A DNA stretch of 64,000 bases from Streptomyces clavuligerus (GTDB taxonomy: Bacteria > Actinomycetota > Actinomycetes > Streptomycetales > Streptomycetaceae). Below, one piece after another: positions 43,510 to 52,244 of this stretch. The stretch spans positions 1,731,496-1,795,495 of the forward strand of contig NZ_CP027859.1 of NCBI RefSeq assembly GCF_005519465.1, read 5' to 3'. The notes under the pieces are model-generated. The model saw only the letters and a program-made list of their open reading frames with translations. It ran no database searches and was not told the DNA's origin. The position numbers and the translations under genes are program-made. Every line of letters starts with the position of its first letter. Positions within the stretch are counted from its first letter, which is position 1.

Positions 43510-44205
43510 TCAGTCGGGCGCTGTGCCGGCGGGCGCGGGCTCTGCCGCAGGCCCCTCGAAGTCACGGGGTGTCTGGGTGCGGTAGGAGTGGCCGAGCTCC
43601 GGGCCGAGTCCGAAGTAGTGGCGGAAGTTGTAGATGAGGGGGCTCCAGGCGGCGGGATCGATGTGGTCGGTGCCCGGAACGACGATGCGGGAGTCGGCGT
43701 GCACCTTGCACACGACGGCCTCGACGATGACGAAGTCCCCGGAGGCATCCGGCTGCACCCGCTCCGCGCGGGCCTCCAGTTGGATCGGGCACCCGGCGAC
43801 CCGAGGCGGCCGGACCAGATGGGAAGGTTCGCTGGTCATACCGGCTGCGGCGAACTTGTCCGGCTCGAAGCGGCAGCCCTTGGGCTTGCTCGTGGGCACG
43901 GGACTCCGGCCCGTCAGCGGTGCCAGCCGCTCCACCGCCGGCCACTGGGCGGGGGCAGGCATGCTGATGACCAGGTCGGGGCGGCTGCCGAGGTTGTACG
44001 CGGTCTGCCCCTCACGGCCGAGTCCGATCACCACCGTCCGCCCGAGGGCCCATGCGGAGGATATCGGCGCGAGGTTGAAGGAGCCGTCCTGATTCTCTGT
44101 CGACAGGAGCACCACGGGCGTCCCGAAGTACAGGATGCTCGGCTCGATCTCCAGGTGGGTGGCTACTGTCTGTGCGGGCAGAGTGCTGGGAAGTGCCGTG
44201 TTCAT
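43510..44205 (-). CDS. Flavin reductase-like domain protein
   Basis: This 231-residue protein of the flavin-reductase (FMN-binding split barrel) family has EIEPSILYFGTPVVLLSTEN, DGSFNLAPISSAWALGRTVV, the FMN-phosphate region GREGQTAYNLGSRPDLVISM and the typical PIQLEARAERVQPDASGDFV-IVEA. It has full length. It may reduce FMN for a partner monooxygenase or act on other flavin substrates; no partner gene is adjacent. ATG 44205 is chosen from the conserved start. An ArsR-type regulator is divergent (56 bases apart) and probably controls it. Confidence 0.85.
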   Translation of the reverse strand: MNTALPSTLPAQTVATHLEIEPSILYFGTPVVLLSTENQDGSFNLAPISSAWALGRTVVIGLGREGQTAYNLGSRPDLVISMPAPAQWPAVERLAPLTGRSPVPTSKPKGCRFEPDKFAAAGMTSEPSHLVRPPRVAGCPIQLEARAERVQPDASGDFVIVEAVVCKVHADSRIVVPGTDHIDPAAWSPLIYNFRHYFGLGPELGHSYRTQTPRDFEGPAAEPAPAGTAPD

Positions 44206-44261
44206 GGCGAACAGCCTAGGGTCCGGTTGTTTCGGCCGAGGCCGAAGTGTTTCAGGTGACA

Positions 44262-44990
44262 ATGGACCATATGGACATGCAGCGCGCACATACAGCCGGT
44301 CCCGACCTGGCCGCCGTGGCGAAGCTTCTGGCCGACGGTACGCGGGCGGGCTTCTGTCTGGCCCTGCTCGACGGCCGGGCGTGGACAGCGACGGAATTGG
44401 CACGTCACATGGGGGTGGCGCCCTCGACCGCGACCGAGCACCTGCACGCGCTCGTCCGCGGAAACCTGCTGGCCGAGGAGCGGCAGGGGCGCCACCGCTA
44501 TGTGCGTCTGGCCGGTCCGCACGTCGCCGAGCTGGTCGAGAGCCTCGCCGCGATGGCGCCCGAGCGCGCCCCGGCACCCCGTTCCCTGTCGGCGTCCGGC
44601 CGCCGACACGCCCTCGCCCACGCCCGTACCTGCTACGACCACCTTGCCGGGACCGTCGGGGTCGCCATCACCGACGCGATGCTCCAGCGGGGGCTGCTGG
44701 ACCTGGGGCATGGACTCGGGCTCACCGGCGCCGGAGCGACCTGGCTCGAAGATCTCGGCATCACCGTCCCGACCGGCACGCGCCGGCCGTCGGTACGGTC
44801 GTGCCTGGACTGGACCGAACGCCGCCCCCACCTGGCCGGCGCCGTCGGCGCCGCCCTGTGCTGCCACGCGTTCGACACAGGCTGGATCACTTCCGTCGGT
44901 ACCACGCGCGCCGTCGCCGTCACCCCCCTCGGCCGACAGGCACTCCGCCGCCAGCTCGGCTTGTCCGATGCACTTCTGTCGCGGAAATGA
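44262..44990 (+). CDS. ArsR-family winged-helix regulator
   Basis: About 242 residues. The N-terminal winged helix (DLAAVAKLLADGTRAGFCLA; TATELARHMGVAPSTATEHL; RGNLLAEERQGRHRYVRL) is typical ArsR. The C-terminal extension (ARTCYDHLAGTVGVAITDAM; GAALCCHAFDTGWITSVGTT) holds Cys and His residues that could sense metal or redox change, as in the longer ArsR regulators of oxidoreductases. ATG 44262 was preferred to GTG 44247. Divergent from the flavin reductase gene, which is its likely target. Confidence 0.83.
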   Translation: MDHMDMQRAHTAGPDLAAVAKLLADGTRAGFCLALLDGRAWTATELARHMGVAPSTATEHLHALVRGNLLAEERQGRHRYVRLAGPHVAELVESLAAMAPERAPAPRSLSASGRRHALAHARTCYDHLAGTVGVAITDAMLQRGLLDLGHGLGLTGAGATWLEDLGITVPTGTRRPSVRSCLDWTERRPHLAGAVGAALCCHAFDTGWITSVGTTRAVAVTPLGRQALRRQLGLSDALLSRK

Positions 44991-45637
44991 GTGGTTCTGA
45001 GAGACCGCGGCCCCTCGCTGGTGTCGCCCCTGCCTGCGGCGGACTCAGCCGACCGCCGGGGCCGGCGGCGCGACCGCCTCGCGCAGTCCGGCGGCCGTCC
45101 GGGCCATGAGTTCGGAGAGGGCCGCGTCCGGGTCGACCGGCCGGCGGGACGCGGGTGCCGGGAGACCGCCATCGCCACATCGACGATGAAGCGTGCTGTA
45201 GGACGAGCCGCACCGCGCCCTGGACACGGCCCCGACGGGCGCGGCCGGATCGACCGCGCCCACCAGGCAGGTCCGGGCGGCGGCTCGCTGCCCGGATTCG
45301 ATCGGGCCGACCGGGGACCCGACCGCGTCCTCACCGTCTCGGACTTCGCCCTGCGGAGGTCGCACTGCTGCGTTCGCGCGAGGACGTCCATTGCGCCGTC
45401 GAGGTCTTCCTCCGGTGGGCGGCGGGTCCTGGCCGACGCCGCCCGTCGATCCGGCGCTGGCGCGGGCCGGGTTCCCCGTCGGCCACGGGGACGGCACCCG
45501 CTCCGGCGTACCTGCCCCGGCCAGGACCCCGGCGGGGCCGCGTTCAAGGGGCCCAGCGACGGGAATCCGGCGGAGGCGGGGGAGTCGTCCGGGGTGAGGA
45601 TCTCGTAGCGGCCGATCGCGCCGGGCGGCCCGTGTGA
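44991..45637 (-). pseudogene. Degraded regulator-like fragment and intergenic sequence
   Basis: On the minus strand, PDAALSELMARTAAGLREAV ends at 45045 and earlier frames contain RLVLQHASSSMWRWRSPG, a C-terminal-domain-like pattern of TetR regulators. They are not in one frame. Another coding-like piece (RYEILTPDDSPASAGFPSLG) lies just after the SDR stop. No intact gene. Confidence 0.3.
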
Positions 45638-46381
45638 CTAGAGCTGGGTGGCGCCGCCGTCGACGACCAGTTCCGCGCCGGTGGTGAAGGAGCTCTGGGC
45701 CCCGGCCAGATAGAGCGCGGTCGCGGCGACCTCGTCGGGGTGGCCGGACCGGCCGAGCGGGGTCGGCGCGGCGGACCCGGCGTGGTCGTCCAGCGGGAGC
45801 GCGGCCCGCAGCTCGTCGGCGCCGGGGGTCGTGACGGGGCCGGGGGTGAGGGCGTTGACCCGGATGCCGCGGTCGGCGAGCTCGGCGGCCCAGGTGCGGG
45901 CGAGGCTGCGGATCGCCGCCTTGGTGGCGGCGTAGACGCCCAGGCCCGGGACACCGCGCAGGGCCGCGCTGGAGGAGAGCAGGATCACCGAGGCACCGGC
46001 CGGCAGCAGCGGAAGCGCCTTCTGGACGGTGAAGACCGTGCCCTTGAGATTGATGGAGGTGGTGCGCTCGTACTCCTCCTCGGTGATCGTGCCGAGCGGA
46101 CCGGAGTCACCGACGCCGGCGTTGGCCACGACGATGTCGAGACGGCCGCTGCGCTCGGCGATCCCGGCGAAGAGCCGGTCGAGGTCCCCGAGTTCCGATA
46201 CGTCGCTCCGGATACCGATGGCACGATCGCCGACCTGTTCGACGGCACTCTTCAGCTCGGCCTCGCGGCGGCCGGTGAGGTAGACGGTCGCCCCTTCGGC
46301 GGCGAACCGCCGGGCGATGGCCAGTCCGATGCCGGTGGAGGCCCCGGTCACGAGGGCGGTCCGGTTGTCCAGTTGTCCCAT
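45638..46381 (-). CDS. Short-chain dehydrogenase/reductase (classical SDR)
   Basis: This 247-residue SDR has the NAD(P)-binding TALVTGASTGIGLAIARRFA, the VANAG motif (LDIVVANAGVGDSGPLGTIT), the catalytic Ser in ASVILLSSSAALRG, YxxxK in LGVYAATKAAIRSLARTWAA and ALTPGPVTTP after the strand. The TGRR at the cofactor edge suggests NADPH. The substrate is unknown. It is 84 bases downstream of an Rrf2 regulator on the same strand, with a GTAAC-N7-GTTAC site between, so it is likely its target. Confidence 0.88.
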   Translation of the reverse strand: MGQLDNRTALVTGASTGIGLAIARRFAAEGATVYLTGRREAELKSAVEQVGDRAIGIRSDVSELGDLDRLFAGIAERSGRLDIVVANAGVGDSGPLGTITEEEYERTTSINLKGTVFTVQKALPLLPAGASVILLSSSAALRGVPGLGVYAATKAAIRSLARTWAAELADRGIRVNALTPGPVTTPGADELRAALPLDDHAGSAAPTPLGRSGHPDEVAATALYLAGAQSSFTTGAELVVDGGATQL

Positions 46382-46401
46382 GACATTCTCCCCAACTTGA
46401 T

Positions 46402-46418
46402 GTAACTACTATTGTTAC
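46402..46418. promoter_or_regulatory. Operator-like inverted repeat upstream of the SDR gene
   Basis: GTAAC-TACTATT-GTTAC. It has the same half-sites and spacing as the site upstream of the Rrf2 gene, and lies 21 bases before the SDR ATG. Confidence 0.7.
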
Positions 46419-46465
46419 GATGAGGGCCGCGAAAAGCGCCGCCCCACCGCGATCCGCAGGCGAAG

Positions 46466-46897
46466 CTAGGTGTCTCTCAGCAGGTCGCGCAGCACGTCTT
46501 CCAGTGTGGTTCTCGCCAGCTCGGCACGGAGAGCCGCCTCGACGCCGTCGTAGGCGGCGCCCAGTACCGGCGCTATGCCCCGGCCCACGACACACTCGGG
46601 GTCGGGCGCGGCGGGGTGCAGAGCGAAGACCGGCCCCGTCTCCACCGCTTCATAGACGTCGAGCAGAGTGATCGTCGGCAGGTCCCGCGACAGCATCCAG
46701 CCTGCCCCGGTACCCCTTCGTGAGTCGACCAGGCCACCCTCGCGCAGTTGGGCCAGCAGGCGGCGGATCACCACCGGGTTGGTGTTGACGCTCGACGCGA
46801 TCTGCTCGGAGGTCGCGACCTCATGCCCACGGCGCTGATACAGCCCGATCCAGGTCAGGGCGTGCGCGGCGACAGTCAGCCTGCTGTTGGCCCCCAT
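46466..46897 (-). CDS. Rrf2-family regulator (YwnA type)
   Basis: 143 residues from ATG 46897. The winged helix has [40 protein letters not shown] and [20 protein letters not shown]. The sensor part ([20 protein letters not shown]) holds a single Cys and lacks the three cysteines of Fe-S Rrf2 members such as IscR, so a thiol or small-molecule switch is more likely. Two matching operators flank the gene, suggesting control of itself and the SDR. An ATG three codons upstream is the alternative start. Confidence 0.85.
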   Translation of the reverse strand: MGANSRLTVAAHALTWIGLYQRRGHEVATSEQIASSVNTNPVVIRRLLAQLREGGLVDSRRGTGAGWMLSRDLPTITLLDVYEAVETGPVFALHPAAPDPECVVGRGIAPVLGAAYDGVEAALRAELARTTLEDVLRDLLRDT

Positions 46898-46927
46898 GCC
46901 GTCCACCTCCCTTCCCGTCCTCTCGTT

Positions 46928-46944
46928 GTAACGATAGCAGTTAC
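46928..46944. promoter_or_regulatory. Operator-like inverted repeat upstream of the Rrf2 gene
   Basis: GTAAC-GATAGCA-GTTAC, embedded in a longer TTGTAAC...GTTACGACAA context. It has the same architecture as the site before the SDR gene. Confidence 0.7.
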
Positions 46945-46997
46945 GACAACATTCCGGGAGTGCCGGGGACGGTTCCCGGGCGCCTCGGCGGTCTCCG

Positions 46998-47867
46998 TCA
47001 CCGCCGATCGGCCGTGCCGCTCCGCTCGCCCCCGTTGCTCTCGGCGCGGTCTCTCCCGGTGCGGTGGCCGGTGAGCGAAGCCAGGCGGCGGGCGTCGGGG
47101 CTCGCGGGCTCGGCGGTGCCGACCAGGAGGTACTGGCCGGAAGCGTTCTGGACCTCGAACGTCTGATAGGCGAGTGTCAGCCGCCCGGCCCTCGGGTGAC
47201 GGAAGGTCTTGGCCTTGCTGCCCAGGCGGCCGACGTCCTGACGGCTCCAGAGCTCCGCGAACTCCTCGCTCCCGGCGAGCAGGCCGTCGATCAGGGCGCG
47301 CATGCGCGGGTCGTTCCGCTCGTGACCATGGGCCAGCCGCAGCGTGGCGACGGTGTCACGGGCCACGGTGGGCCAATCGGCGAACAACTCGCGGGCCGCG
47401 GGGTCGCGGAACAGGGACCGGGCCATGCTCCGGGGTTCCGTGAGCGGGGAGAGCAGGGCGTCGGCGAGCGCGTTCGAGGCGAGGACGTCCAGACGCCGGT
47501 TGACGACATACGCCACCGCGGCGGGGAAGGCGCGCATCAGCTGCAACAGCTCCGGCGCGACCCGCTCCACGTCCGGGGACGCCTGCTCCCCCGGGACGAG
47601 CCCGGCCAGACGGTAGGCGTGCCAGCAGGCGTCGGGCTCCAGCCGCAGGGCCCGCGCGAGAGCGTCGACGACCTGGCCGGAGGGATGCCTCTCCCGGCCC
47701 TGCTCCAGACGGGTGTAGTAGTCGGCGCTGACTCCGGACAGGACGGCGACCTCCTCACGCCGCAGCCCGCTCACGCGACGGCCCCGGGAAAGGGGGAGGC
47801 CCACGTCGGCCGGGCCGATCCGGGAGCGACGCGCCAGCAGAAATTCCCCCAGCTCATTGCCGCTCAT
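46998..47867 (-). CDS. XRE-family regulator with MmyB-like ligand domain
   Basis: This 289-residue protein has an N-terminal helix-turn-helix ([60 protein letters not shown]) and then the MmyB-like domain ([58 protein letters not shown]). This is a very common pattern in Streptomyces, usually controlling an adjacent oxidoreductase gene. ATG 47867 matches the conserved start. Divergent from the SDR gene at 48005, the likely target. Confidence 0.88.
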   Translation of the reverse strand: MSGNELGEFLLARRSRIGPADVGLPLSRGRRVSGLRREEVAVLSGVSADYYTRLEQGRERHPSGQVVDALARALRLEPDACWHAYRLAGLVPGEQASPDVERVAPELLQLMRAFPAAVAYVVNRRLDVLASNALADALLSPLTEPRSMARSLFRDPAARELFADWPTVARDTVATLRLAHGHERNDPRMRALIDGLLAGSEEFAELWSRQDVGRLGSKAKTFRHPRAGRLTLAYQTFEVQNASGQYLLVGTAEPASPDARRLASLTGHRTGRDRAESNGGERSGTADRR

Positions 47868-48004
47868 GCCCCGATCGTACGCCGCCGGTTCCTGGGAGCG
47901 GCACACCCAGGAAGCCCCGCCCTGCCGCTCGCGCGGAACCGGACGCATCCTGGCGACACCGGCCGTCGTCCCCCGCGGCCGTCACCCGCTCCGAAGGGAA
48001 GACC

Positions 48005-48748
48005 ATGACCGACCCGTCCACCACGGCCGCTTCCAAGGTGGTCCTGATCACCGGAGCCGGCAGCGGTATCGGCGCGGCCACCGCCCGAACGCTCGCCGCC
48101 GTCGGCCACCACGTGGTCCTCGGGGCACGGCGCACCGAACGCCTGTCCGCCCTCGCCGAGGACATCGAGGCCCGGGGCGGCAGCGCCCTGCCGATCGCGC
48201 TGGACGTGACCGACCCGGCCGGCGTGCGGTCCTTCGTCCACACCGCCCACGACCGGTACGGGCGCGTCGACGTCCTGGTCAACAACGCCGGCGTCATGCC
48301 GCTGTCGCGCCTGGACGCGCTGAGGGTCGACGAGTGGAACCGCATGATCGACGTGAACCTGCGCGGGGTCCTGTACGGCATCGCCGCCGTCCTGCCCCTC
48401 ATGCGGGACCAGCACGGCGGGCACATCGTGAACATCTCCTCCGTCTCCGGACTGAAGGTCGACCCGACCGCGGCCGTCTACAGCGCCACCAAGCACGCCG
48501 TACGCGCCCTGTCGGAGGGGCTGCGCCAGGAGAGTCGGGAACTGCGGGTCACCGTGGTCAGTCCGGGCCTGACCCGGAGCGAGTTGACCGCCTCCATCGG
48601 CGACAGCGGGATCAAGGACGCGGTGCGGGAGCAGATGGGCATCGCGATCCCCGCCACCGCGATCGCCGAAGCGATCCGCTACGCCATCGACCAGCCCGCC
48701 GACGTGGACGTCAACGAGATCGTCGTCCGGCCCACAGCCCAGGGATGA
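48005..48748 (+). CDS. Short-chain dehydrogenase/reductase (classical SDR)
   Basis: This 247-residue SDR has KVVLITGAGSGIGAATARTL, GARRTERL at the cofactor edge, LVNNAGVMPLSRLDALRVDE, the catalytic Ser in GHIVNISSVSGLK, AVYSATKHAVRALSEGLRQE, and TVVSPGLTRSELTASIGDSG. ATG 48005 has GAAGGGAAGACC before it. Divergent from an MmyB-type XRE gene, an arrangement seen repeatedly in Streptomyces. Substrate unknown. Confidence 0.9.
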   Translation: MTDPSTTAASKVVLITGAGSGIGAATARTLAAVGHHVVLGARRTERLSALAEDIEARGGSALPIALDVTDPAGVRSFVHTAHDRYGRVDVLVNNAGVMPLSRLDALRVDEWNRMIDVNLRGVLYGIAAVLPLMRDQHGGHIVNISSVSGLKVDPTAAVYSATKHAVRALSEGLRQESRELRVTVVSPGLTRSELTASIGDSGIKDAVREQMGIAIPATAIAEAIRYAIDQPADVDVNEIVVRPTAQG

Positions 48749-48833
48749 GTACCCGCGCACGCATCACGGAACGGCAGCAGCGAGAGAAGCACCGGCGACA
48801 TCCCGTCGTGGACCGTGGCCGCCCGGGGTCCCG

Positions 48834-48974
48834 GTGAGGTGCCACTCCTGCGTGGACGTGGGCGAGTTCATGATCGCCAGCGGCAGGAATGGAACGGGAA
48901 GCAAGATCCGTTCCACCGTAGGCAACGGGGACACCAACTACCTGATGGGCAAGACAGATATATGCGTCGGATGA
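48834..48974 (+). CDS. Possible 46-residue Cys-containing protein or C-terminal remnant
   Basis: The frame from GTG 48834 reads VRCHSCVDVGEFMIASGRNG, TGSKIRSTVGNGDTNYLMGK and TDICVG. The codon pattern is good and three cysteines are present. The TGA overlaps the ATG of the next gene (ATGA), which suggests it was translated with it. No Shine-Dalgarno is seen, so it may be the end of a larger, lost secreted protein. Confidence 0.4.
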   Translation: MRCHSCVDVGEFMIASGRNGTGSKIRSTVGNGDTNYLMGKTDICVG

Positions 48975-49423
48975 CGGACACCCATCCCGTGCTCGTGCGG
49001 CACTGGCACGGTGAGCACCCCTTCGCGCTGACCGTGCTCGCGCTGCCCCCGGAGCGTCTCGCCGAGGCCGAGGAGCACGCGCTCGCCGCACTCGGCGGGC
49101 AGCGGCTGCCGGATTCCTGGGAGGACGCCGACCCGTTGCTGCGCAGGCGTCTGGTCGGGTGGTGCCGGAACATCCCCACCGAGGGGCTCTGGCACCTCAC
49201 GGACGAGGACTCCGGGACCACCGAGGCCGAGGCACACCACCGGCTCCTGGAGCGGACCGCCCAGGAGTGGGAGTTCGGCCGGGGGCCGACCGCCGGAGCG
49301 GCCCTGCCGGGGCTGCTGGCCCTGGTACGCCTGTCGGCACTGGTGTGCCGGATGCCTCCGGACATCTGGCTGGATGCCGATGAGGACCTCCTCGACATCT
49401 ACGACCGGTACACGGTCGGCTGA
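48971..49423 (+). CDS. Conserved hypothetical protein
   Basis: This 150-residue protein starts MTDTHPVLVRHWHGEHPFAL and is mostly helical: LPPERLAEAEEHALAALGGQ and HHRLLERTAQEWEFGRGPTA. No catalytic or metal motif. The ATG overlaps the stop of the preceding short frame, which decides the start over ATG 48962. Function unknown. Confidence 0.6.
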   Translation: MTDTHPVLVRHWHGEHPFALTVLALPPERLAEAEEHALAALGGQRLPDSWEDADPLLRRRLVGWCRNIPTEGLWHLTDEDSGTTEAEAHHRLLERTAQEWEFGRGPTAGAALPGLLALVRLSALVCRMPPDIWLDADEDLLDIYDRYTVG

Positions 49424-49574
49424 CCCGCACCGGCCGCCGGTACCACGCCGGACAGCATGACCCGGGCGCCCCCGGCCGAGTTCCTCTCGGCCGGGGGCCC
49501 ACGCCCGTCCAGCACGCGCCGCCGGGGGACGACCCCCATCGGGAACGGCCCTGGCGAGCCTCACGACGCCGAGG

Positions 49575-50438
49575 TCACCGCGCCATGCGCAGCCGCTGAC
49601 AGCCCCGGAGCCGATCCGGCTGCCCGGAGTCACAGACATCGAACCAGACGTTCTTCAACCCGTAGCGGACGCTGTCCTGGCCCACGTCGGGATGACCGTC
49701 GGTGTTCACCGTCAGGCTCGTGACGTGGCTGCCATGGCGGTCCTCGTAGTGCATGCGCAGCGTGCCGCCCCAGCCGTCCCTCCGCCCCTCACGCAGATCC
49801 CGTGAGTGCGGCACGACGTACTCGATGCCGTACCAGCCGTCCCGGGTGTCCCAGTACCGGTACCCCACACTGGCCGCCGTCGAGCCGCCCCGGCTGCGCC
49901 CCTCGAAGAGGGTGAACCCGGCCCGGGGCGCCGGTGAGACAGTGGGCGCGGCCGTGGTCTGCGCTGAAGGGGCCCTGTTGTGGCGGTGGAGGAGCACCGC
50001 CGTCCCCACGCCCGCGATCAGGGCCACCGCCACCGACACCGCCAGAGTCAGGCGCGTTCCGCCTCCCGGGAACCGCAGGGCCACGCCGGTGCCGCTCTCC
50101 CGCGCCGGCCGGGGGACCGTCCTGTCCTGCGGCGGAACGGCCTCCTTCCACACGATCCGGTCCCGGACCGCGAGCCACTCCGCCACCCGGTCCCCATCCC
50201 CGCAGGCCCGGACGAGGGCCGCCAACTGATCGGGGTCCGGCGCGATCTCCCGGTGCAACAGCGTGAACGCGGTGCTGCGCGGCAGAACATCCCCGGCGGC
50301 CGCGGCACGTGCCTCCAGCTTCCGGTACGACAGCCCGGAATCGTTCTTCAACCGGCGCAACGCCGCCAGGAACGCGGCCGGATCGGCAAGGCTCTGCAAG
50401 TCCTGGGACGGTGAGGGTCTCATGCCGCCGATGCTCAT
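49575..50438 (-). CDS. Membrane-anchored helix-turn-helix protein with extracytoplasmic domain
   Basis: About 287 residues. The N-terminus is a helix-turn-helix of the actinobacterial type (FLAALRRLKNDSGLSYRKLE; PRSTAFTLLHREIAPDPDQL; ALVRACGDGDRVAEWLAVRD). One membrane helix follows (LTLAVSVAVALIAGVGTAVL), then a Pro/Thr linker and a beta-rich outer domain (GWYGIEYVVPHSRDLREGRR; TSLTVNTDGHPDVGQDSVRY) with two Cys (VWFDVCDSGQPDRLRGCQRL). The layout suggests a transmembrane regulator that senses outside and binds DNA inside. It is one of a common Streptomyces family. Start ATG 50438; an ATG five codons later is possible. Confidence 0.78.
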   Translation of the reverse strand: MSIGGMRPSPSQDLQSLADPAAFLAALRRLKNDSGLSYRKLEARAAAAGDVLPRSTAFTLLHREIAPDPDQLAALVRACGDGDRVAEWLAVRDRIVWKEAVPPQDRTVPRPARESGTGVALRFPGGGTRLTLAVSVAVALIAGVGTAVLLHRHNRAPSAQTTAAPTVSPAPRAGFTLFEGRSRGGSTAASVGYRYWDTRDGWYGIEYVVPHSRDLREGRRDGWGGTLRMHYEDRHGSHVTSLTVNTDGHPDVGQDSVRYGLKNVWFDVCDSGQPDRLRGCQRLRMAR

Positions 50439-50751
50439 GTCCCCAAGGCTGGAAGAGCAACGACGATCTCCGCCAATCACCGTGGGGACGGCGCATTCGC
50501 GTGACGAGGCCGTCCCGTGTCCCTGGACGGCTCCGGGGCACCCGTCCGACCTGCGTGAACACCCGCCCCGCGCCCTGAACGCGTCTCGGATGTCCGGGAC
50601 ACCCGGGAACTATTGCCCCTGGCCACCCTCGGACCTCAGGATGTGGATCGATCGCACTGCCCGACCGGAAAGGGAGAAACATGCGGAGCCGGAGCCGGAG
50701 CCGCAGGGCGTGCGCACACGCTGGACCACGCGCGACAGCCCGCTCGGCACA
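50439..50751. other. Intergenic, no gene
   Basis: No supported reading frame. It contains the promoter side of the membrane-anchored regulator and the downstream end of the flavoprotein gene. No clear hairpin or operator was identified. Confidence 0.4.
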
Positions 50752-51936
50752 TCAGAGGAACGGCGTCCTGGGGTCGAGCCCCGAAAGCACCCTGCCGTAG
50801 AGCTCCAGGTTGGCCGTGGGATTGACGAACGAGTGCAGATTCAGGGCGTTCAGGTCCCGCACGATCCGCTGGATCGGAACCTCACGGTGCAGGGACGAGG
50901 CGCCCGAAGCGCTCCCGACCAGGTCGGCGGCCTCCTTGCACAACCGCGCGATGTACCCGCCCTGCGCCCTGATCCGGGCCCGTTCCTCCGTCGTGTAGGG
51001 CTCCCCGCTGCTCGCCTTGGATTCGACAAGCTCCACCAGGCCCGCGGTGAGCAGTTCTGCCGAAGTGACCTTCATCGTGGCCTCGGCGAACTGGAGATGC
51101 GTCACCGCCGCCTCGTTCTGGTGCTCGTAGAAGGTGTAGGTGATGCCCCGCTGCTGGATGCGCTGCCCGAACTCCGTCAGGGCCGCCCGTGCCAGCCCCA
51201 GGGCGTTCCCGGCCAGCCAGACCATGAACAGCAGCAGCACCGGCATCCGGTAGAAGGGGTCGGCGCCACTGCGCTGCGAGGGGAACACCCCCGCCAGCAA
51301 CGGCTCCACCGGCAGGACGCGATGCGCGGGCACATGAACGTCCTGCGCCACGACAGTGTTGCTGCCGCTCCCGGTCAGACCGGTGACGTCCCAGTCGTCC
51401 AGCACCGTGAGATCGGTCATGGGGATCGCCAGCCACAGCGTCTCCGGCGGGCCGTCCCCGGTGTCGGCGAGCGCGGTCAGCAGATGCCAGTCGGCATCCT
51501 GGCAGCCGGTCGCAAAAGGAGATCTCCCGCTCACCACATAACCGCCGTCCACCGGAACGGCCCTCGAACCCGGGATGAGAGTGCCACTGACCCGCGCATC
51601 GGGACGGCTGAAGATCTCGTCCTGAGCCTCGTCGGGGAAGAGAGCCGCGATGAACGAGGTCCCGGTCTGGATCATCGCCATGTACCCGGCCGACCCGCAC
51701 GCGACGGAGACCTCACTCAACACGTCGATCTGCGTACGCAGCGAGGACTGATAACCCCCGTAGTGACGGGGAACGTTCATACGGTAGATCCCGGTCCCGG
51801 AAAGGGCCTCGACGACCTCGGCCGTCACCCGCCGCCGCTGCTCCCCGCGCGCCGCGTGCGAGCGGATGAGCGGGATATGCTCGCGTACCCGTTCGATGAG
51901 GCAGGTGTCCGAACGTGGTGCCGATGAACCGGCCAA
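50752..51936 (-). CDS. Acyl-CoA dehydrogenase-family flavoprotein
   Basis: This 394-residue protein has the acyl-CoA dehydrogenase fold of the HpaH/flavin-dependent hydroxylase branch: RVTAEVVEALSGTGIYRMNV with PRHYGGYQSS, SEVSVACGSAGYMAMIQTGT, SGTLIPGSRAVPVDGGYVVS, SPFATGCQDADWHLLTAL, and C-terminal KEAADLVGSASGASSLHREV then PIQRIVRDLNALNLHSFVNP. No catalytic Glu of true dehydrogenases is obvious, and relatives hydroxylate aromatic or polyketide substrates with reduced flavin. TTG 51936 has GGAGG upstream. No reductase partner is adjacent; the flavin reductase at 43.5 kb is the nearest candidate. Confidence 0.82.
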   Translation of the reverse strand: MAGSSAPRSDTCLIERVREHIPLIRSHAARGEQRRRVTAEVVEALSGTGIYRMNVPRHYGGYQSSLRTQIDVLSEVSVACGSAGYMAMIQTGTSFIAALFPDEAQDEIFSRPDARVSGTLIPGSRAVPVDGGYVVSGRSPFATGCQDADWHLLTALADTGDGPPETLWLAIPMTDLTVLDDWDVTGLTGSGSNTVVAQDVHVPAHRVLPVEPLLAGVFPSQRSGADPFYRMPVLLLFMVWLAGNALGLARAALTEFGQRIQQRGITYTFYEHQNEAAVTHLQFAEATMKVTSAELLTAGLVELVESKASSGEPYTTEERARIRAQGGYIARLCKEAADLVGSASGASSLHREVPIQRIVRDLNALNLHSFVNPTANLELYGRVLSGLDPRTPFL

Positions 51937-52244
51937 GGAGGACCTCCGCCTTTGGGTCGTGGGAGATTCTTTACGGTGGCGCCAATCCCGAGGGCTGTCA
52001 ACCATTCCCTCAGGGCGCGTCGGACGGGCCTGCGGGCCCCGAGGCCGGTCACCGAGAGGAGGGCTCCCCGGGAGGGACGTCCCTGCCGGAGGACCGCACG
52101 CGGTCCCGGCGCTCCCCTCCACCACGCTCGGCCGGCGCCTGGAGACAGACGGGGTCTCCGCCGGCCGCGCGACGGGCGACGAAGGCCCGGCAGACCTCCG
52201 CTCCCGGCCGCCGCTCCGGCTCACCTTCCGGCCGCCGCTCTGGC
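51937..52244. other. Intergenic between flavoprotein and LysR genes
   Basis: No gene supported. The stretch is very GC-rich. Both flanking genes are on the minus strand, so this region likely holds the flavoprotein promoter. Confidence 0.4.
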
